From the NCBI RefSeq assembly GCF_000427805.1, contig NZ_KE386592.1, forward strand, positions 32,334 through 96,333: DNA of 64,000 bases. Direction: 5' to 3'. Shown piece by piece: positions 46,711 to 57,054 of this stretch. The DNA comes from Budvicia aquatica DSM 5075 = ATCC 35567. GTDB lineage: Bacteria; Pseudomonadota; Gammaproteobacteria; Enterobacterales; Enterobacteriaceae. The position numbers and the translations under genes are program-made. Position 1 is the stretch's first letter. Every line of letters starts with the position of its first letter. Below the pieces are notes generated by a model. The model saw nothing but the letters and a program-made list of their open reading frames with translations. It ran no database searches and was not told where the DNA came from.

Positions 46711-48176
46711 CAGCTGAATTATTAGTTAACGTAACGCCGTCAGAAACCCGCGTGGCTTTTATTGACGGTGGAATACTGCAAGAAATCCATATCGACCGCG
46801 AATCTAAACGCGGAATTGTGGGTAATATTTATAAAGGGCGCGTTAGCCGCGTATTACCCGGAATGCAGGCTGCGTTTGTCGATATCGGATTGGATAAAGC
46901 TGCTTTTCTTCATGCATCAGACATCATACCGCATACTGAATGCATCGCTGATAATGAACAAAAACAGTTTAACGTTCGTGATATTACCGAACTGGTTCGT
47001 CAGGGGCAGGATTTAGTCGTTCAGGTGGTAAAAGATCCGCTGGGCACTAAAGGCGCTCGACTAACGACCGATATCACTCTTCCTTCCCGCTACTTAGTTT
47101 TTATGCCGGGTGCATCTCACGTGGGGGTTTCTCAACGTATAGATAGTGAAGAAGAGCGCGAGCGGTTAAAACAGATTGTGTCCGAATATTGTGATGAAAT
47201 GGGCGGATTTATTATTCGTACCGCGGCGGAAGGTGTAAGAAGCGAAGAGCTGGCACAGGATGCTGCCTTTCTGAAACGCTTATGGGGTAAGGTTCTTGAG
47301 CGTAAAGGCCGTGGCGGAACTAAAAATAAGCTATACGGTGAACTGGCGCTGACCCAGCGCGTGCTGCGTGATTTTGCCGGTGAGTCATTGGACAGAATTC
47401 GCGTTGACTCCCGTCTGACTTATGATTCTCTGGTGGAGTTTACCACTGAGTTTATGCCGCAAATGACCGCTAAGCTCGATCGCTATATCGGTAAGCAGCC
47501 AATCTTTGATTTATATGACGTTGAGAACGAAATTCAGCGAGCATTAGATCGCAAGGTTGAGCTCAAGTCCGGTGGTTATCTGATTATCGATCAGACTGAA
47601 GCCATGACCACTATTGATATTAATACCGGCGCATTTGTGGGTCATCGTAATTTAGATGAAACCATTTTTAACACCAATATTGAAGCAACTCAGGCGATTG
47701 CCCGGCAGCTTCGGTTACGTAATCTTGGCGGCATTATTATTATCGATTTTATCGATATGACGTCGGAAGATCACCGCCGCCGGGTCCTGAGCTCATTAGA
47801 GCAGGCGCTGGCGAAAGATCGCGTAAAGACCGGGGTCAATGACTTCTCTGCTCTGGGGCTGGTTGAAATGACCCGTAAGCGGACTCGTGAGAGTCTGGAA
47901 CACGTGCTATGTGGTGAATGCCCCAGCTGCCGTGGGCGTGGAAGAGTTAAAACCGTTGAAACAGTATGTTATGAAATTCTGCGGGAAATTGTCCGGGTGC
48001 ACCATGCCTATGATGCCGATCGCTTCTTAGTCTATGCTTCTCCAGATGTCGGTGAAGCGCTGAAAAGCGAAGAGTCTTATTCTTTAGCCGAAGTTGAGCT
48101 GTTTGTCGGTAAGCAGGTTAAAATACAAATAGAGCCACTGTATAACCGAGAACAGTTTGATGTGGTGATGATGTAG
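46707..48176 (+). CDS. rng: RNase G
   Basis: RNase G is a 5'-sensing endoribonuclease that processes 16S rRNA and some mRNAs. The 489 residues equal the E. coli length. It has an S1 domain (about 35-120), the RNase E/G catalytic region with DxxxD-type Mg2+ site in MTTIDINTG and IIIDFIDM, and the zinc-link cysteines in [11 protein letters not shown]. It overlaps yhdE by four bases. Confidence 0.97.
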   Translation: MTAELLVNVTPSETRVAFIDGGILQEIHIDRESKRGIVGNIYKGRVSRVLPGMQAAFVDIGLDKAAFLHASDIIPHTECIADNEQKQFNVRDITELVRQGQDLVVQVVKDPLGTKGARLTTDITLPSRYLVFMPGASHVGVSQRIDSEEERERLKQIVSEYCDEMGGFIIRTAAEGVRSEELAQDAAFLKRLWGKVLERKGRGGTKNKLYGELALTQRVLRDFAGESLDRIRVDSRLTYDSLVEFTTEFMPQMTAKLDRYIGKQPIFDLYDVENEIQRALDRKVELKSGGYLIIDQTEAMTTIDINTGAFVGHRNLDETIFNTNIEATQAIARQLRLRNLGGIIIIDFIDMTSEDHRRRVLSSLEQALAKDRVKTGVNDFSALGLVEMTRKRTRESLEHVLCGECPSCRGRGRVKTVETVCYEILREIVRVHHAYDADRFLVYASPDVGEALKSEESYSLAEVELFVGKQVKIQIEPLYNREQFDVVMM

Positions 48177-48281
48177 TTGATACAGATAATTTTTATATAT
48201 TGGTCTCAGTTTGACCGGTGTTTAAGCCAACGGATGGCTGTTGATTGTTAAAGTCGCTGTATTAGGGGAATAGGGGGAAGG

Positions 48282-51200
48282 ATGAGGCGAACCAGCCACA
48301 TGCTATTAAAAGTACTCACTGTACTATTAGTGTTACTTACGCTGATTGTCGGTGGCTTGCGCGTTACTTTACCCAATATTAATCAACACCGTGAGTTTAT
48401 TTTAGATAGCGCATATAAACTGACCGGAATTCCTATGCAGATAGAGCATATGGACGGTAGTTGGGAAATGTTTGGCCCGACGTTAGATTTACGCGATATC
48501 ACCCTACAAACGACCGTCGGGAACATTGATATTTCCCGTGTCACATTAGCCCTTGATGTTTGGCAATCTCTGCTCCATTTCCGCTGGCAGTTCCGAGATC
48601 TTACATTTTATCAATTGAATGGCGATCTGGACTACACGTTTGGGCAATCCCAGCAAAGTGAAGGTGACTCGCAAGCGGCGACGCTAGAAAACATCTTCTT
48701 AAAGCAGTTTGACAATTTTACCCTCAAAGATAGCCATCTTTCTTTTTTAGGGCTGTCTGGCGATCGTATTTCGTTGAATATACCTCGTTTAAGCTGGCTT
48801 AATGACCGAGCCCGTCACCGGGCAGAGGGGCAGCTTGATGTTACTACGCCGGCAGGTAAGCACGGGTTATTGCAGGTTCGCTTGGATTTAAGGGACCAAG
48901 AGGGGCTATTGGATAACGGGACTGTTTATTTACAGGCTGATAACGTTGATATGATGCCATGGCTAAGCCTTTGGTTTAAGACTAATTCTGGATTTGATAA
49001 TGCCCAATTCAGTCTGGCATCTTGGTTGTATATTAAAGATGGAGAAATTGATGGCGGTGATGTTTTACTCAGTAAAGGTAATGCAACCTGGCACAGTAAC
49101 GATCAGAACCATCGGTTAGACGTTGAACAACTGTCGGTAAATATGAGTCGACAGCCAAATGGCTGGCGCTTAGATGTACCCTCCCTCAATTTAAAAACTG
49201 ACGGAGCTGAATGGCCGAAAGGTAAAGTAAGCCTGTTCTGGCAGCCGGAAGCCGTTTTAGCTTCCGGTGAAAAGCGTGAAGAGCAATTGCGTATTCGTGC
49301 CAGTGGCCTGAATCTTGATCGAATCAACCCACTATTACCCATATTTAGCTTTCTGACTCCGGATGTGCTTGACGTTTGGTTTAAGCTTAATCCCAAAGGT
49401 GACCTGCCGCTGGTTGCGTTAGATATTCCATTGCAGACACCGGAACAGACTCAGTTTTTAATTAACTGGAAAGATGTTAACTGGCAGCCATGGAAACAAA
49501 TTCCTGGCAGTAACCACACCGATGGTTCTATTCGAGGTAGTGCCAGTAGTGGAAGCGTCAATGTTATTCTGAATAACAGTACTCTGCCTTACGGCGATAT
49601 GTTCAAAGCACCGCTGGAAGTCAGTCAGGCGAATGCCACGGTAAATTGGAGCCATGATAAAGACCATTTTCGCCTATGGGGCGATAAAATAGATGTGCAG
49701 GCTAAATCTCTGTGGGTTAACGGCGGTTTTGATTTTACCGCCGTTGAAGGAGAGCAGCCGTGGCTTAGCATATTAGCCGGTATCAGGCTTTATGACGGCG
49801 GCGATGCGTGGCGCTATTTTCCGGTACCTTTAATGGGTAAAGATTTGGCCGACTATCTCTCATCGGCGATTATTGCCGCGAAGTCTGATAACGCGACGCT
49901 GATTTACTCCGGTAATCCGCAGAAATTCCCTTATCCGGATAAAGACGGCCTGTTTGAGGTTTATGCTCCGCTGACCGAGGCGATCTTTAAATTTCAGCCA
50001 GACTGGCAGCCTCTGTCTGAGATGTCTATAGACCTAGATTTTATTAATGATGGCCTATGGATGAAGGCTCCGAGGGCCAAGCTGGGAAATGTTACCGGAA
50101 CGGATATTGAAGCCATTATTGCAGACTTTTCTAAACAACATTTGACGGTAACGGCTGATGTTAACGGTGAAGGGCGGGATGTTCGTGACTATCTGAATCA
50201 CTCTCCGATGAAAGATACTATTGGTTCAGCGCTGGATGAACTGGATATTGGTGGTAATGTTCGTGGGCACTTACAGTTAGGCATTCCGCTGGACGGTGAG
50301 GATGTTATTGCGAAAGGTAAAATAAGCTTAAGTAATAACAGTCTGTATATTAAGCCTATTGAATCTACGTTAGAAAATCTTAGCGGCAGTTTTGATTTTA
50401 ATAACGGAAACCTGACCAGTGGGCCGCTGGCCGCAAACTGGTTCGGGCAGCCGGTTAGTCTTAATTTTAGTACTCAAGAAACCAAAAAAGATTATAAGGT
50501 GAATATTAATCTCAACGGTAATTGGGCGCTGGCTAAACTGCCGTGGTTACCCGATAGCATTAAGCCTAAGCTGTCCGGTAATGCTAGTTGGAAAAGCGCT
50601 GTCGATATTACACTGCCGCCGAAAGGTACGGCTAAATATGATGTGGCGTTTAGCGGTGACCTGAAGAGTGTAAGCAGTCGCTTACCAGCTCCGTTAAATA
50701 AGAGTGCAGGCACTTCGCTACCGATAAAGCTTGAAGCTAACGGCGATCTGAACGGATTTAGAATGAACGGATCCTTTGCTGGTAATCAGGATATCGATAG
50801 CCAGTGGGCGTTCGGAAAAAATGGCACTAAGTTATCCCGCCTAACGTGGACCGCGAATAACGCGAAAACACTGGAATTACCAACAACGGATATGCTGTAC
50901 ATTCAGCTACCTGCTTTTGATGCTGAAAAGGTACTTCCGGTGCTAGCGCCGTTGTTAAATAGCAATAATCTTAGTGGCATTAATACACCCGGTGGTTTGC
51001 AATTACCTCAACGATGGATGTTTTCTGCTCCGCAGATGGCACTGGCCGGGCAATACTGGAATGGGTTGACGGTAGATGTGCAAAATCAACTGAATGCGAC
51101 AAATATAGCCATCAAAGGGAAAGAGATTAATGGTTCGTTGGACATTCAGCCTGGCCAGCCATGGAATGTAAATATCGATTATTTTTACTTTAACCCCAAG

Positions 51201-52103
51201 CTAGATAGCCTGCTGAATTCTGACAAAAATGATGCCCATCAAGCCACTAAGGGGGAGCTCGCTGCCTTTAATCTTGAGCGGTTACCGGGAATGAAAATTC
51301 GCTGTAAAGATTGTTGGGGAATGGGGCAGCGCTTAGGGATTGTGAATGCTGACGTAAGCTTTCGTAATAACAGTATCAGTATCGCTAACGGGCTGATTGA
51401 CGCCGGGGTTGCCAAGTTATTATACAGCGCTGATTGGCTGCGTTCACCTGCGGGTTCGGCAACTCGAGTTGACGGCCAGCTTTCTGGTGATAATGTGAGC
51501 CAAAGCATGCAGTATTTTGGCGTACATACACCACTCCAAGGTGCTCCATTTGATATCTCATTCGATCTTACATGGCAGGGTGAGCCATGGGCGCCTAGAT
51601 TGGATACCTTAAATGGCCAAACAACCGCTAAGTTAGGTAAAGGTCAGATCAACGATGTCGGTGGGCATGCCAGCCAAATCCTTCAGCTTCTGAGTTTCAA
51701 TTCGCTGCTGCGTAAGCTACGGCTCGACTTTAGCGATACCTTTAGCAATGCTTTTTTGTTTGATAGCATTACCGGTAGTACTAAAGTGGTTAACGGTATA
51801 GTGAAAACCAATGATTTACTGATTGATGGGCTATCGGCTGATATCGCCATTGATGGTAGCGTTGATTTAGTTAACCAACGATTGGCTCTTAATGCGGTGG
51901 TAGCACCTGAAATTTCTGCTACTGTAGGCGTTGCAACGGCATTTGTGATTAATCCGATAGCCGGCGCTGCGGTATTTGCAGCCAGTCAGGTGCTGGGGCC
52001 GCTATGGAATAAGGTTTCTTTTATTCGCTATAAGATTGATGGCGATTTTGGTAATCCGGTGGTAGATGAAGTACTACGTAAACCGATAGAGGATGGAAGT
52101 TGA
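48282..52103 (+). CDS. yhdP: YhdP, AsmA-like bridge protein of the cell envelope
   Basis: The 1273-residue protein has one N-terminal membrane anchor (about 8-28) and a long periplasmic region of repeating beta-groove type. It is one of the AsmA-like proteins (with TamB and YdbH) that carry phospholipids to the outer membrane. The C-terminal DUF3971/AsmA-type domain (ILQLLSFNSLLRKL, then VVAPEISATVGVATAF) is well preserved. Length is close to E. coli YhdP. It lies 105 bases after rng and its stop overlaps the next start by one base. Confidence 0.94.
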   Translation: MRRTSHMLLKVLTVLLVLLTLIVGGLRVTLPNINQHREFILDSAYKLTGIPMQIEHMDGSWEMFGPTLDLRDITLQTTVGNIDISRVTLALDVWQSLLHFRWQFRDLTFYQLNGDLDYTFGQSQQSEGDSQAATLENIFLKQFDNFTLKDSHLSFLGLSGDRISLNIPRLSWLNDRARHRAEGQLDVTTPAGKHGLLQVRLDLRDQEGLLDNGTVYLQADNVDMMPWLSLWFKTNSGFDNAQFSLASWLYIKDGEIDGGDVLLSKGNATWHSNDQNHRLDVEQLSVNMSRQPNGWRLDVPSLNLKTDGAEWPKGKVSLFWQPEAVLASGEKREEQLRIRASGLNLDRINPLLPIFSFLTPDVLDVWFKLNPKGDLPLVALDIPLQTPEQTQFLINWKDVNWQPWKQIPGSNHTDGSIRGSASSGSVNVILNNSTLPYGDMFKAPLEVSQANATVNWSHDKDHFRLWGDKIDVQAKSLWVNGGFDFTAVEGEQPWLSILAGIRLYDGGDAWRYFPVPLMGKDLADYLSSAIIAAKSDNATLIYSGNPQKFPYPDKDGLFEVYAPLTEAIFKFQPDWQPLSEMSIDLDFINDGLWMKAPRAKLGNVTGTDIEAIIADFSKQHLTVTADVNGEGRDVRDYLNHSPMKDTIGSALDELDIGGNVRGHLQLGIPLDGEDVIAKGKISLSNNSLYIKPIESTLENLSGSFDFNNGNLTSGPLAANWFGQPVSLNFSTQETKKDYKVNINLNGNWALAKLPWLPDSIKPKLSGNASWKSAVDITLPPKGTAKYDVAFSGDLKSVSSRLPAPLNKSAGTSLPIKLEANGDLNGFRMNGSFAGNQDIDSQWAFGKNGTKLSRLTWTANNAKTLELPTTDMLYIQLPAFDAEKVLPVLAPLLNSNNLSGINTPGGLQLPQRWMFSAPQMALAGQYWNGLTVDVQNQLNATNIAIKGKEINGSLDIQPGQPWNVNIDYFYFNPKLDSLLNSDKNDAHQATKGELAAFNLERLPGMKIRCKDCWGMGQRLGIVNADVSFRNNSISIANGLIDAGVAKLLYSADWLRSPAGSATRVDGQLSGDNVSQSMQYFGVHTPLQGAPFDISFDLTWQGEPWAPRLDTLNGQTTAKLGKGQINDVGGHASQILQLLSFNSLLRKLRLDFSDTFSNAFLFDSITGSTKVVNGIVKTNDLLIDGLSADIAIDGSVDLVNQRLALNAVVAPEISATVGVATAFVINPIAGAAVFAASQVLGPLWNKVSFIRYKIDGDFGNPVVDEVLRKPIEDGS

Positions 52104-52951
52104 TGAGAAAGTCTAATGTTGCCTTATTACAATTATGCAGTGGGGATAATATTCGCGCTAACTTAGCGCAGATTGAACAACAAATTAAGCAACTGCAACC
52201 TCATGTGAAATTGGTGATGACGCCTGAGAATGCGTTATTGTTTGCGGATACGCCTGTTTATTATAAAAATGCGGAAACAGAAGGCAGTGGTCCTCTACAG
52301 GACGCTATTCGGGAAATGGCTATTCGTTATGGCGTCTGGATTCTTATCGGCTCAATGCCGTTAGTCAGTAAAGATGATCCTAATCGCCTGACCGCCAGTA
52401 GCTTATTGTTCGACGATCAGGGAGAGCTGAAGGCCCGTTACGATAAGCTACATATGTTTGATGTGGATGTGGCAGACAGCCATGGCCACTATCGTGAGTC
52501 TGATACTTATGATTACGGTAAGCATATTACCGTGGTTGATACCCCCGTTGGCCGGTTAGGGATGACTATTTGCTATGACCTGCGTTTCCCCGGCCTGTTT
52601 CAGGCATTGCGGGCTCAGGGCGCTGAATTAATTTCTATTCCGGCTGCATTTACCCGCGTGACCGGTGAAGCCCATTGGGAAATCTTGTTACGTGCCCGTG
52701 CGATAGAGAATCAGTGCTGGGTTTTAGCACCGGCTCAGGTCGGGCGCCATGGCGCTACCCGCCGTACTTGGGGCCATACCATGGCAATTGACCCATGGGG
52801 CACGATTGTTGGTTTGAATGCCGATACGGTGGAAGGAATAAAGGTTCATGTTGATACCTCTGGTATGCAAAAGCTTCGCGAGCAAATGCCAGTAATGCAA
52901 CACAATAGATTTCAGCCGATGCTGATAAACCCACAGACAAAGAGCGAATAA
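52103..52951 (+). CDS. Nitrilase-superfamily (carbon-nitrogen hydrolase) amidase
   Basis: The 282-residue protein has the nitrilase triad: Glu42 in MTPENAL, Lys115 in RYDKLHMFD, Cys157 in [13 protein letters not shown]. The overall resemblance is to the Nit1/deaminated-glutathione-amidase branch (YbeM-type), which hydrolyses amides such as deaminated glutathione. It is located between yhdP and tldD, as in Yersinia but not in E. coli K-12. The ATG at 52103 overlaps the yhdP stop by one base (TGATG); a TTG at 52100 is less likely. The substrate is inferred only. Confidence 0.85.
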   Translation: MRKSNVALLQLCSGDNIRANLAQIEQQIKQLQPHVKLVMTPENALLFADTPVYYKNAETEGSGPLQDAIREMAIRYGVWILIGSMPLVSKDDPNRLTASSLLFDDQGELKARYDKLHMFDVDVADSHGHYRESDTYDYGKHITVVDTPVGRLGMTICYDLRFPGLFQALRAQGAELISIPAAFTRVTGEAHWEILLRARAIENQCWVLAPAQVGRHGATRRTWGHTMAIDPWGTIVGLNADTVEGIKVHVDTSGMQKLREQMPVMQHNRFQPMLINPQTKSE

Positions 52952-52956
52952 TCATT

Positions 52957-54402
52957 ATGAATCTGACATTGGTCAGTGAGCAGTTACTTGCTGCTAATAA
53001 ATTAAGCCATCAGGACTTATTTAACGTTCTTGGCCAAATGTCTGAACGTCGTTTGGATTATGCCGATCTCTATTTCCAATCCAGTTACCATGAGTCCTGG
53101 GTTATCGAAGATGGCATTATTAAAGATGGCTCTTACAACATCGATCAGGGCGTTGGCGTGCGAGCGGTTAGCGGTGAGAAAACAGGATTTGCCTATGCAG
53201 ACCAAATTACGCTGAACGCATTAACGCAAAGTGCCCATGCTGCGCGCAGCATCGTCAGTGATAAAGGTAACGGAAAGAGTCATGTTTTAGGGGCTGTGAA
53301 TTATGTTTCCCTCTATCCGGCCTTAGATCCGCTACAAAGCCTGTCCCGCGAAGCTAAAATTGAGCTATTGCATCAGGTTGATAAAGTTGCCCGTAATGCT
53401 GATAAACGAGTTCAAGAAGTGACGGCAAGCATCAGCGGTGTTTATGAGCAGGTACTGGTTGCCGCTACTGATGGAACCTTAGCCGCAGATATTCGTCCAC
53501 TGGTTCGTTTCTCTGTTAGCGTATTAGTTGAAGAAGATGGAAAGCGTGAGCGCGGTTCTAGCGGCGGCGGTGGTCGGGTTGGCTATGACTATTTCCTTGA
53601 AAATACCGATATGGGAATCCGGGCTGAGGTTTACGCTCAGGAAGCCGTGAGAATGGCGTTAATCAATCTTTCGGCTATTGCGGCTCCCGCTGGTGCAATG
53701 CCCGTCGTTCTGGGTGCCGGTTGGCCGGGCGTTCTGCTACATGAAGCGGTAGGCCATGGGCTGGAAGGTGATTTTAATCGTAAAGGCTCATCTGTTTTCA
53801 GCGGGCGGGTAGGCGAGTTAGTGGCTTCTGAGCTATGTACCGTTGTTGACGACGGTACTATGGTTGGGCGCAGAGGCTCTGTGGCTATTGATGATGAAGG
53901 CGTTCCGGGCCAGTACAATGTATTGATCGAGAAGGGCATTCTAAAAGGTTACATTCAGGATAAGCTCAACGCTCGCCTGATGGGGTTATCACCAACCGGA
54001 AACGGTCGCCGTGAGTCTTATGCCTGCTTACCGATGCCACGCATGACTAATACTTATATGCTAGCCGGGCAGTCAACGCGTGAAGAGATCATCGCCAGCG
54101 TAGAATATGGTTTGTATGCGCCGAATTTTGGCGGAGGTCAGGTCGATATTACTTCCGGTAAATTTGTATTCTCTACTTCTGAAGCCTATCTGATCGAAAA
54201 TGGCCGTATTGGCAAGGCGGTTAAAGGCGCAACCTTAATCGGTTCCGGTATTGAAGCTATGCAGCAAATTTCAATGGTGGGTAACGATCTGGCGCTGGAT
54301 AAAGGGGTAGGCGTTTGTGGTAAAGAAGGGCAGAGCGTGCCTGTTGGTGTCGGCCAGCCTACCCTTAAGTTAGATAATCTGACAGTGGGCGGTACGGCTT
54401 AG
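52957..54402 (+). CDS. tldD: TldD, metalloprotease subunit
   Basis: TldD pairs with TldE/PmbA to form a protease that degrades unfolded peptides and matures microcin B17 or CcdA. The zinc motif [11 protein letters not shown] (HExxxH) is visible at about residues 263-273. The length of 481 equals E. coli TldD. It starts six bases after the nitrilase-family gene. A structured intergenic region follows. Confidence 0.97.
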   Translation: MNLTLVSEQLLAANKLSHQDLFNVLGQMSERRLDYADLYFQSSYHESWVIEDGIIKDGSYNIDQGVGVRAVSGEKTGFAYADQITLNALTQSAHAARSIVSDKGNGKSHVLGAVNYVSLYPALDPLQSLSREAKIELLHQVDKVARNADKRVQEVTASISGVYEQVLVAATDGTLAADIRPLVRFSVSVLVEEDGKRERGSSGGGGRVGYDYFLENTDMGIRAEVYAQEAVRMALINLSAIAAPAGAMPVVLGAGWPGVLLHEAVGHGLEGDFNRKGSSVFSGRVGELVASELCTVVDDGTMVGRRGSVAIDDEGVPGQYNVLIEKGILKGYIQDKLNARLMGLSPTGNGRRESYACLPMPRMTNTYMLAGQSTREEIIASVEYGLYAPNFGGGQVDITSGKFVFSTSEAYLIENGRIGKAVKGATLIGSGIEAMQQISMVGNDLALDKGVGVCGKEGQSVPVGVGQPTLKLDNLTVGGTA

Positions 54403-54499
54403 TTTATTGATATAACTGGCCCTTCAGCGCGGAGGCTACTAGCGTCTCGGTGACGTTGGGCGCTATAGGCTATTTTCTGTCAGAAAGCAGGATTTATAT

Positions 54500-54520
54500 C
54501 CGAACTGAGCTTTAGTTCGG
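54500..54520 (+). terminator. Hairpin downstream of tldD
   Basis: CCGAACT (54500-54506) and AGTTCGG (54514-54520) form a seven-base stem with loop GAGCTTT, about 100 bases after the tldD stop. No U-tract follows. Confidence 0.4.
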
Positions 54521-54526
54521 CAATCT

Positions 54527-54562
54527 GATTAGCTTACGGACGTAGTGTCGTAAGGACTAATC
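54527..54562 (+). other. Candidate structured RNA element before the DUF1993 gene
   Basis: GATTAG (54527-54532) pairs with CTAATC (54557-54562), and CTTACG (54533-54538) pairs with CGTAAG (54549-54554), leaving a two-base bulge and a ten-base loop. The structure ends 27 bases before the next ATG. It could be a leader structure, a processed-RNA end or a palindromic repeat. Confidence 0.35.
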
Positions 54563-54589
54563 GTTGTGCACTGTTTTTCAGGAGTTAAA

Positions 54590-55090
54590 ATGAGTCTGTC
54601 TTATTATCAAATAGCGACCCAAAGCACCGTTCGGGGGCTGAATAATTTAGATCATCTGATCGATTTAGCCGTTATCTTCTGTGCTGAGAAAAAGATTGAG
54701 CAATCCGTTTTACTGAATGCGCGACTGTCGCCGGATATGTTCCCGCTGTCCCGCCAGGTTCAGTTAGTCAGCGATATGACAAAAAGCTGTGCTGCCCGTC
54801 TGGCTGGCCTTGACGTACCGAGCTACAAAGATGATGAAACCACTTTTGAGCAGCTAAAAGAGCGGATTGCAAAAACCATCGCGTTTATCCAAACCATAAA
54901 AGAGCAGGATTTCAACGGCTGTGAAGATCGTAAAGTCACACTCAATTGGTACCCGGATCCGATGACCAGCGAAGTGTTCCTGCTGCAACATTCTCTGCCG
55001 AATATCTATTTTCATATTACCACTGCGTACAATATTCTACGCCATAACGGTGTTGCCGTTGGTAAACGGGATTATTTAGGGCAAATTTAA
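54590..55090 (+). CDS. DUF1993-family protein
   Basis: The 166-residue soluble protein has the features of DUF1993, a four-helix-bundle family distantly like DinB: it begins SYYQIATQSTVRGL, then has LSPDMFPLSRQVQLVSD and a C-terminal LPNIYFHITTAYNILRHNGV. The function is unknown; a metal- or thiol-related role has been proposed only by fold. The ATG at 54590 follows AGGAG at a good distance, and an upstream ATG at 54566 is less likely. A strong terminator follows, so it is a single-gene unit. Confidence 0.85.
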   Translation: MSLSYYQIATQSTVRGLNNLDHLIDLAVIFCAEKKIEQSVLLNARLSPDMFPLSRQVQLVSDMTKSCAARLAGLDVPSYKDDETTFEQLKERIAKTIAFIQTIKEQDFNGCEDRKVTLNWYPDPMTSEVFLLQHSLPNIYFHITTAYNILRHNGVAVGKRDYLGQI

Positions 55091-55117
55091 TTCGTTGTAA
55101 CCTTATTATTTGCCAGT

Positions 55118-55156
55118 AATAGAGCTTTGGGGAATGTCTCCAAGGCTCTATTTTTT
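55118..55156 (+). terminator. Intrinsic terminator after the DUF1993 gene
   Basis: AATAGAGC with TTTGGGGA pairs with TCTCCAAGGCTCTATT around a short loop, followed by a run of T to 55156, 28 bases after the stop. Confidence 0.9.
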
Positions 55157-55245
55157 ATTGCTGCTTCACTTCACACTGGCTTCATCTATTCTACATATTA
55201 CATTGCTACATTTTTGCCATTAATGAACATGGCAGGAACCAGGCA

Positions 55246-56115
55246 ATGTCCGCGATTGATATTTATCCTTATCCATCATCTAACTATGCGTTTTCATGGT
55301 ATACACCGCGTTGGATGCATAGCCTGCCTTTACCGCTATTAGAGTTCTGGAGTTTTGGTATTAAAGAGGCGTTAAGCTGTATTTTTGCCGTCACTTTTTT
55401 TATTACCTTAGCGTTCTCTAAGCTGGTCCCGTTAGGGAATTTACCCCGTTATGATTTTGTTTTGATTATCGCTCTGGCGGTGCAATTTTTAATGGTGTAT
55501 AGCGGACTGGAGACTAAAAGAGAGCTGATGGTTATTTCGTTATTTCATCTGCTCGGGCTGGCGTTAGAGATATTTAAAACATCGCCGGCAATTGGCTCAT
55601 GGAGTTATCCCGAATTTGCCTATACCAAAGTATTCGGCGCGCCGTTATACAGTGGATTTATGCATGCTGCGGTGGCCAGCTTTATGTTGCAATCCTGGTG
55701 CCACCTTTCTTTAAGGTTGACGGGATATCCGCCTCACCTTGTGGCTATATTATTAGCATCCGCTATCTATCTGAATTTTTTTACTCATCATTTTATAGGT
55801 GATTATCGTTGGTTATTAACCATTGCGTTAGTGATTGTTTTTTGGAAAACAAAAGTTCACTTTAAACCCATGGTTCGTGAATTTTGGATGCCATTACCGC
55901 TGGCATTTTTATTCATCGGTTTCTTTGTCTGGATAGCTGAAAATATAGCCACGCTGTTTGGCGGATGGCAGTATCCGAATCAGGTGAATAGCTGGGCATG
56001 GGTCCATTTAAGTAAAATAGGCTCATGGGGACTATTAGTTGTAATAACTTTTGTTATCGTTGCTGAGTTGAAGTTATTCAGTAAACGTAAAGATAAATCT
56101 CAGCTGACAGATTAA
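55246..56115 (+). CDS. DUF817-family membrane protein
   Basis: This 289-residue integral membrane protein has eight or so hydrophobic helices. Its sequence carries the DUF817 pattern: an FWSFGIKEALSC segment, then IGSWSYPEF and a SGFMHAAVASF segment. Function is unknown in the family. It lies alone on the plus strand between two small units. The start has no strong ribosome-binding site (AGGAACCAGGCA upstream), and a MSAIDIYPYPSS start at 55246 fits the family. Confidence 0.82.
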   Translation: MSAIDIYPYPSSNYAFSWYTPRWMHSLPLPLLEFWSFGIKEALSCIFAVTFFITLAFSKLVPLGNLPRYDFVLIIALAVQFLMVYSGLETKRELMVISLFHLLGLALEIFKTSPAIGSWSYPEFAYTKVFGAPLYSGFMHAAVASFMLQSWCHLSLRLTGYPPHLVAILLASAIYLNFFTHHFIGDYRWLLTIALVIVFWKTKVHFKPMVREFWMPLPLAFLFIGFFVWIAENIATLFGGWQYPNQVNSWAWVHLSKIGSWGLLVVITFVIVAELKLFSKRKDKSQLTD

Positions 56116-56274
56116 AAAATAAGGACTATTTTCTCGAAGACATTATTTGGATACAGATAGTGACATTTAATTGAGTGATTATGTTGGTTAATTTTTTAGG
56201 AGTGTTAGGATGGTGAAATTGGTTTGTTTAATCTAATGTATTAGTTAACGGTCATCATTTTTGATTAAGAGAAT

Positions 56275-56769
56275 ATGAAGAGAAATACGCTGGGAATATT
56301 AGTTTTTTGTGTGTTGTTGATTATTGTCGGCATTGTGTTCAATAAGATGTATTCCACTGATGATACGTCTGCAATATCAACATCACCGCCAGCGACGACA
56401 CAATCAAAGCCCGTGAGTTCATCTTCTGTTGATATAGATCAGCTCACCCGGCAAGACGTTGTCGTGAGTTATTTACGTAAGAATGATCGATTACCGGACT
56501 ATTATGTGACAAAGCAACAGGCCCGTGCACAGGGATGGAATTCTCGAGAAGGTAATTTGTGCAGCATATTACCCGGTAGGGCAATTGGCGGAGATCGCTT
56601 TTCTAATCGGGAAAAAGCCTTACCTACCGCATCCGGGCGGATATGGTTTGAGGCAGATATTAATTATCGTTGCGGCCATCGAGGCGCAGAGAGATTACTT
56701 TATTCTAATGACGGCTTAATTTATGTGACCCACAATCACTATAAAAACTTTACTGAGGTTATACGATGA
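56275..56769 (+). CDS. Barnase-like secreted or membrane-anchored ribonuclease
   Basis: The 164-residue protein has an N-terminal signal or anchor helix (residues 7-23), a Ser/Thr/Pro linker (about 28-55) and a guanyl-specific RNase domain of the barnase family (about 56-164). The catalytic trio aligns by motif: Glu126 in FEADINY, Arg140 in ERLLYS, His155 in NHYKNF, as barnase Glu73, Arg87, His102. Two cysteines (C96 and C133) could pair in the periplasm. The stop codon overlaps the start of the barstar-like gene, so an RNase and its inhibitor are made together. It may be a defence or competition enzyme, or a nutrient RNase. Confidence 0.85.
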   Translation: MKRNTLGILVFCVLLIIVGIVFNKMYSTDDTSAISTSPPATTQSKPVSSSSVDIDQLTRQDVVVSYLRKNDRLPDYYVTKQQARAQGWNSREGNLCSILPGRAIGGDRFSNREKALPTASGRIWFEADINYRCGHRGAERLLYSNDGLIYVTHNHYKNFTEVIR

Positions 56770-57029
56770 TGAAAAAGGTTATTTTTGACTTTTCAAACAT
56801 AGGGTCAATGTCTGATTTTTACCTGCAATTTGTCGATATATTTCTGCTACCGGATTGGTTTGGTAATAATCTTGATGCGTTATGGGACATGCTGACCGTA
56901 CAAATTAATCTACCGGTAGAAATAGTATTTTTGCATTTTGATAAACAGTCGCTGGATTTTAGATCGCTATTTTCCCTGTTTAAAGATGCAGAAGAGGATT
57001 TAGACGGGCTACTGACTTTCACCCATTGA
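56766..57029 (+). CDS. Barstar-like ribonuclease inhibitor
   Basis: The 87-residue protein (or 86 if it starts at the second ATG, 56769) is a cytoplasmic barstar-family inhibitor. The key segment is WFGNNLDALWDMLT, in which Trp40-Asp41 correspond to barstar Trp38-Asp39, the residues that plug the RNase active site. It overlaps the end of the barnase-like gene. It is somewhat like E. coli YhcO in type. Its job is to protect the cell from its own RNase before export. Confidence 0.88.
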   Translation: MMKKVIFDFSNIGSMSDFYLQFVDIFLLPDWFGNNLDALWDMLTVQINLPVEIVFLHFDKQSLDFRSLFSLFKDAEEDLDGLLTFTH

Positions 57030-57054
57030 GCGTGACAATGGTTTAATTGTCAGC

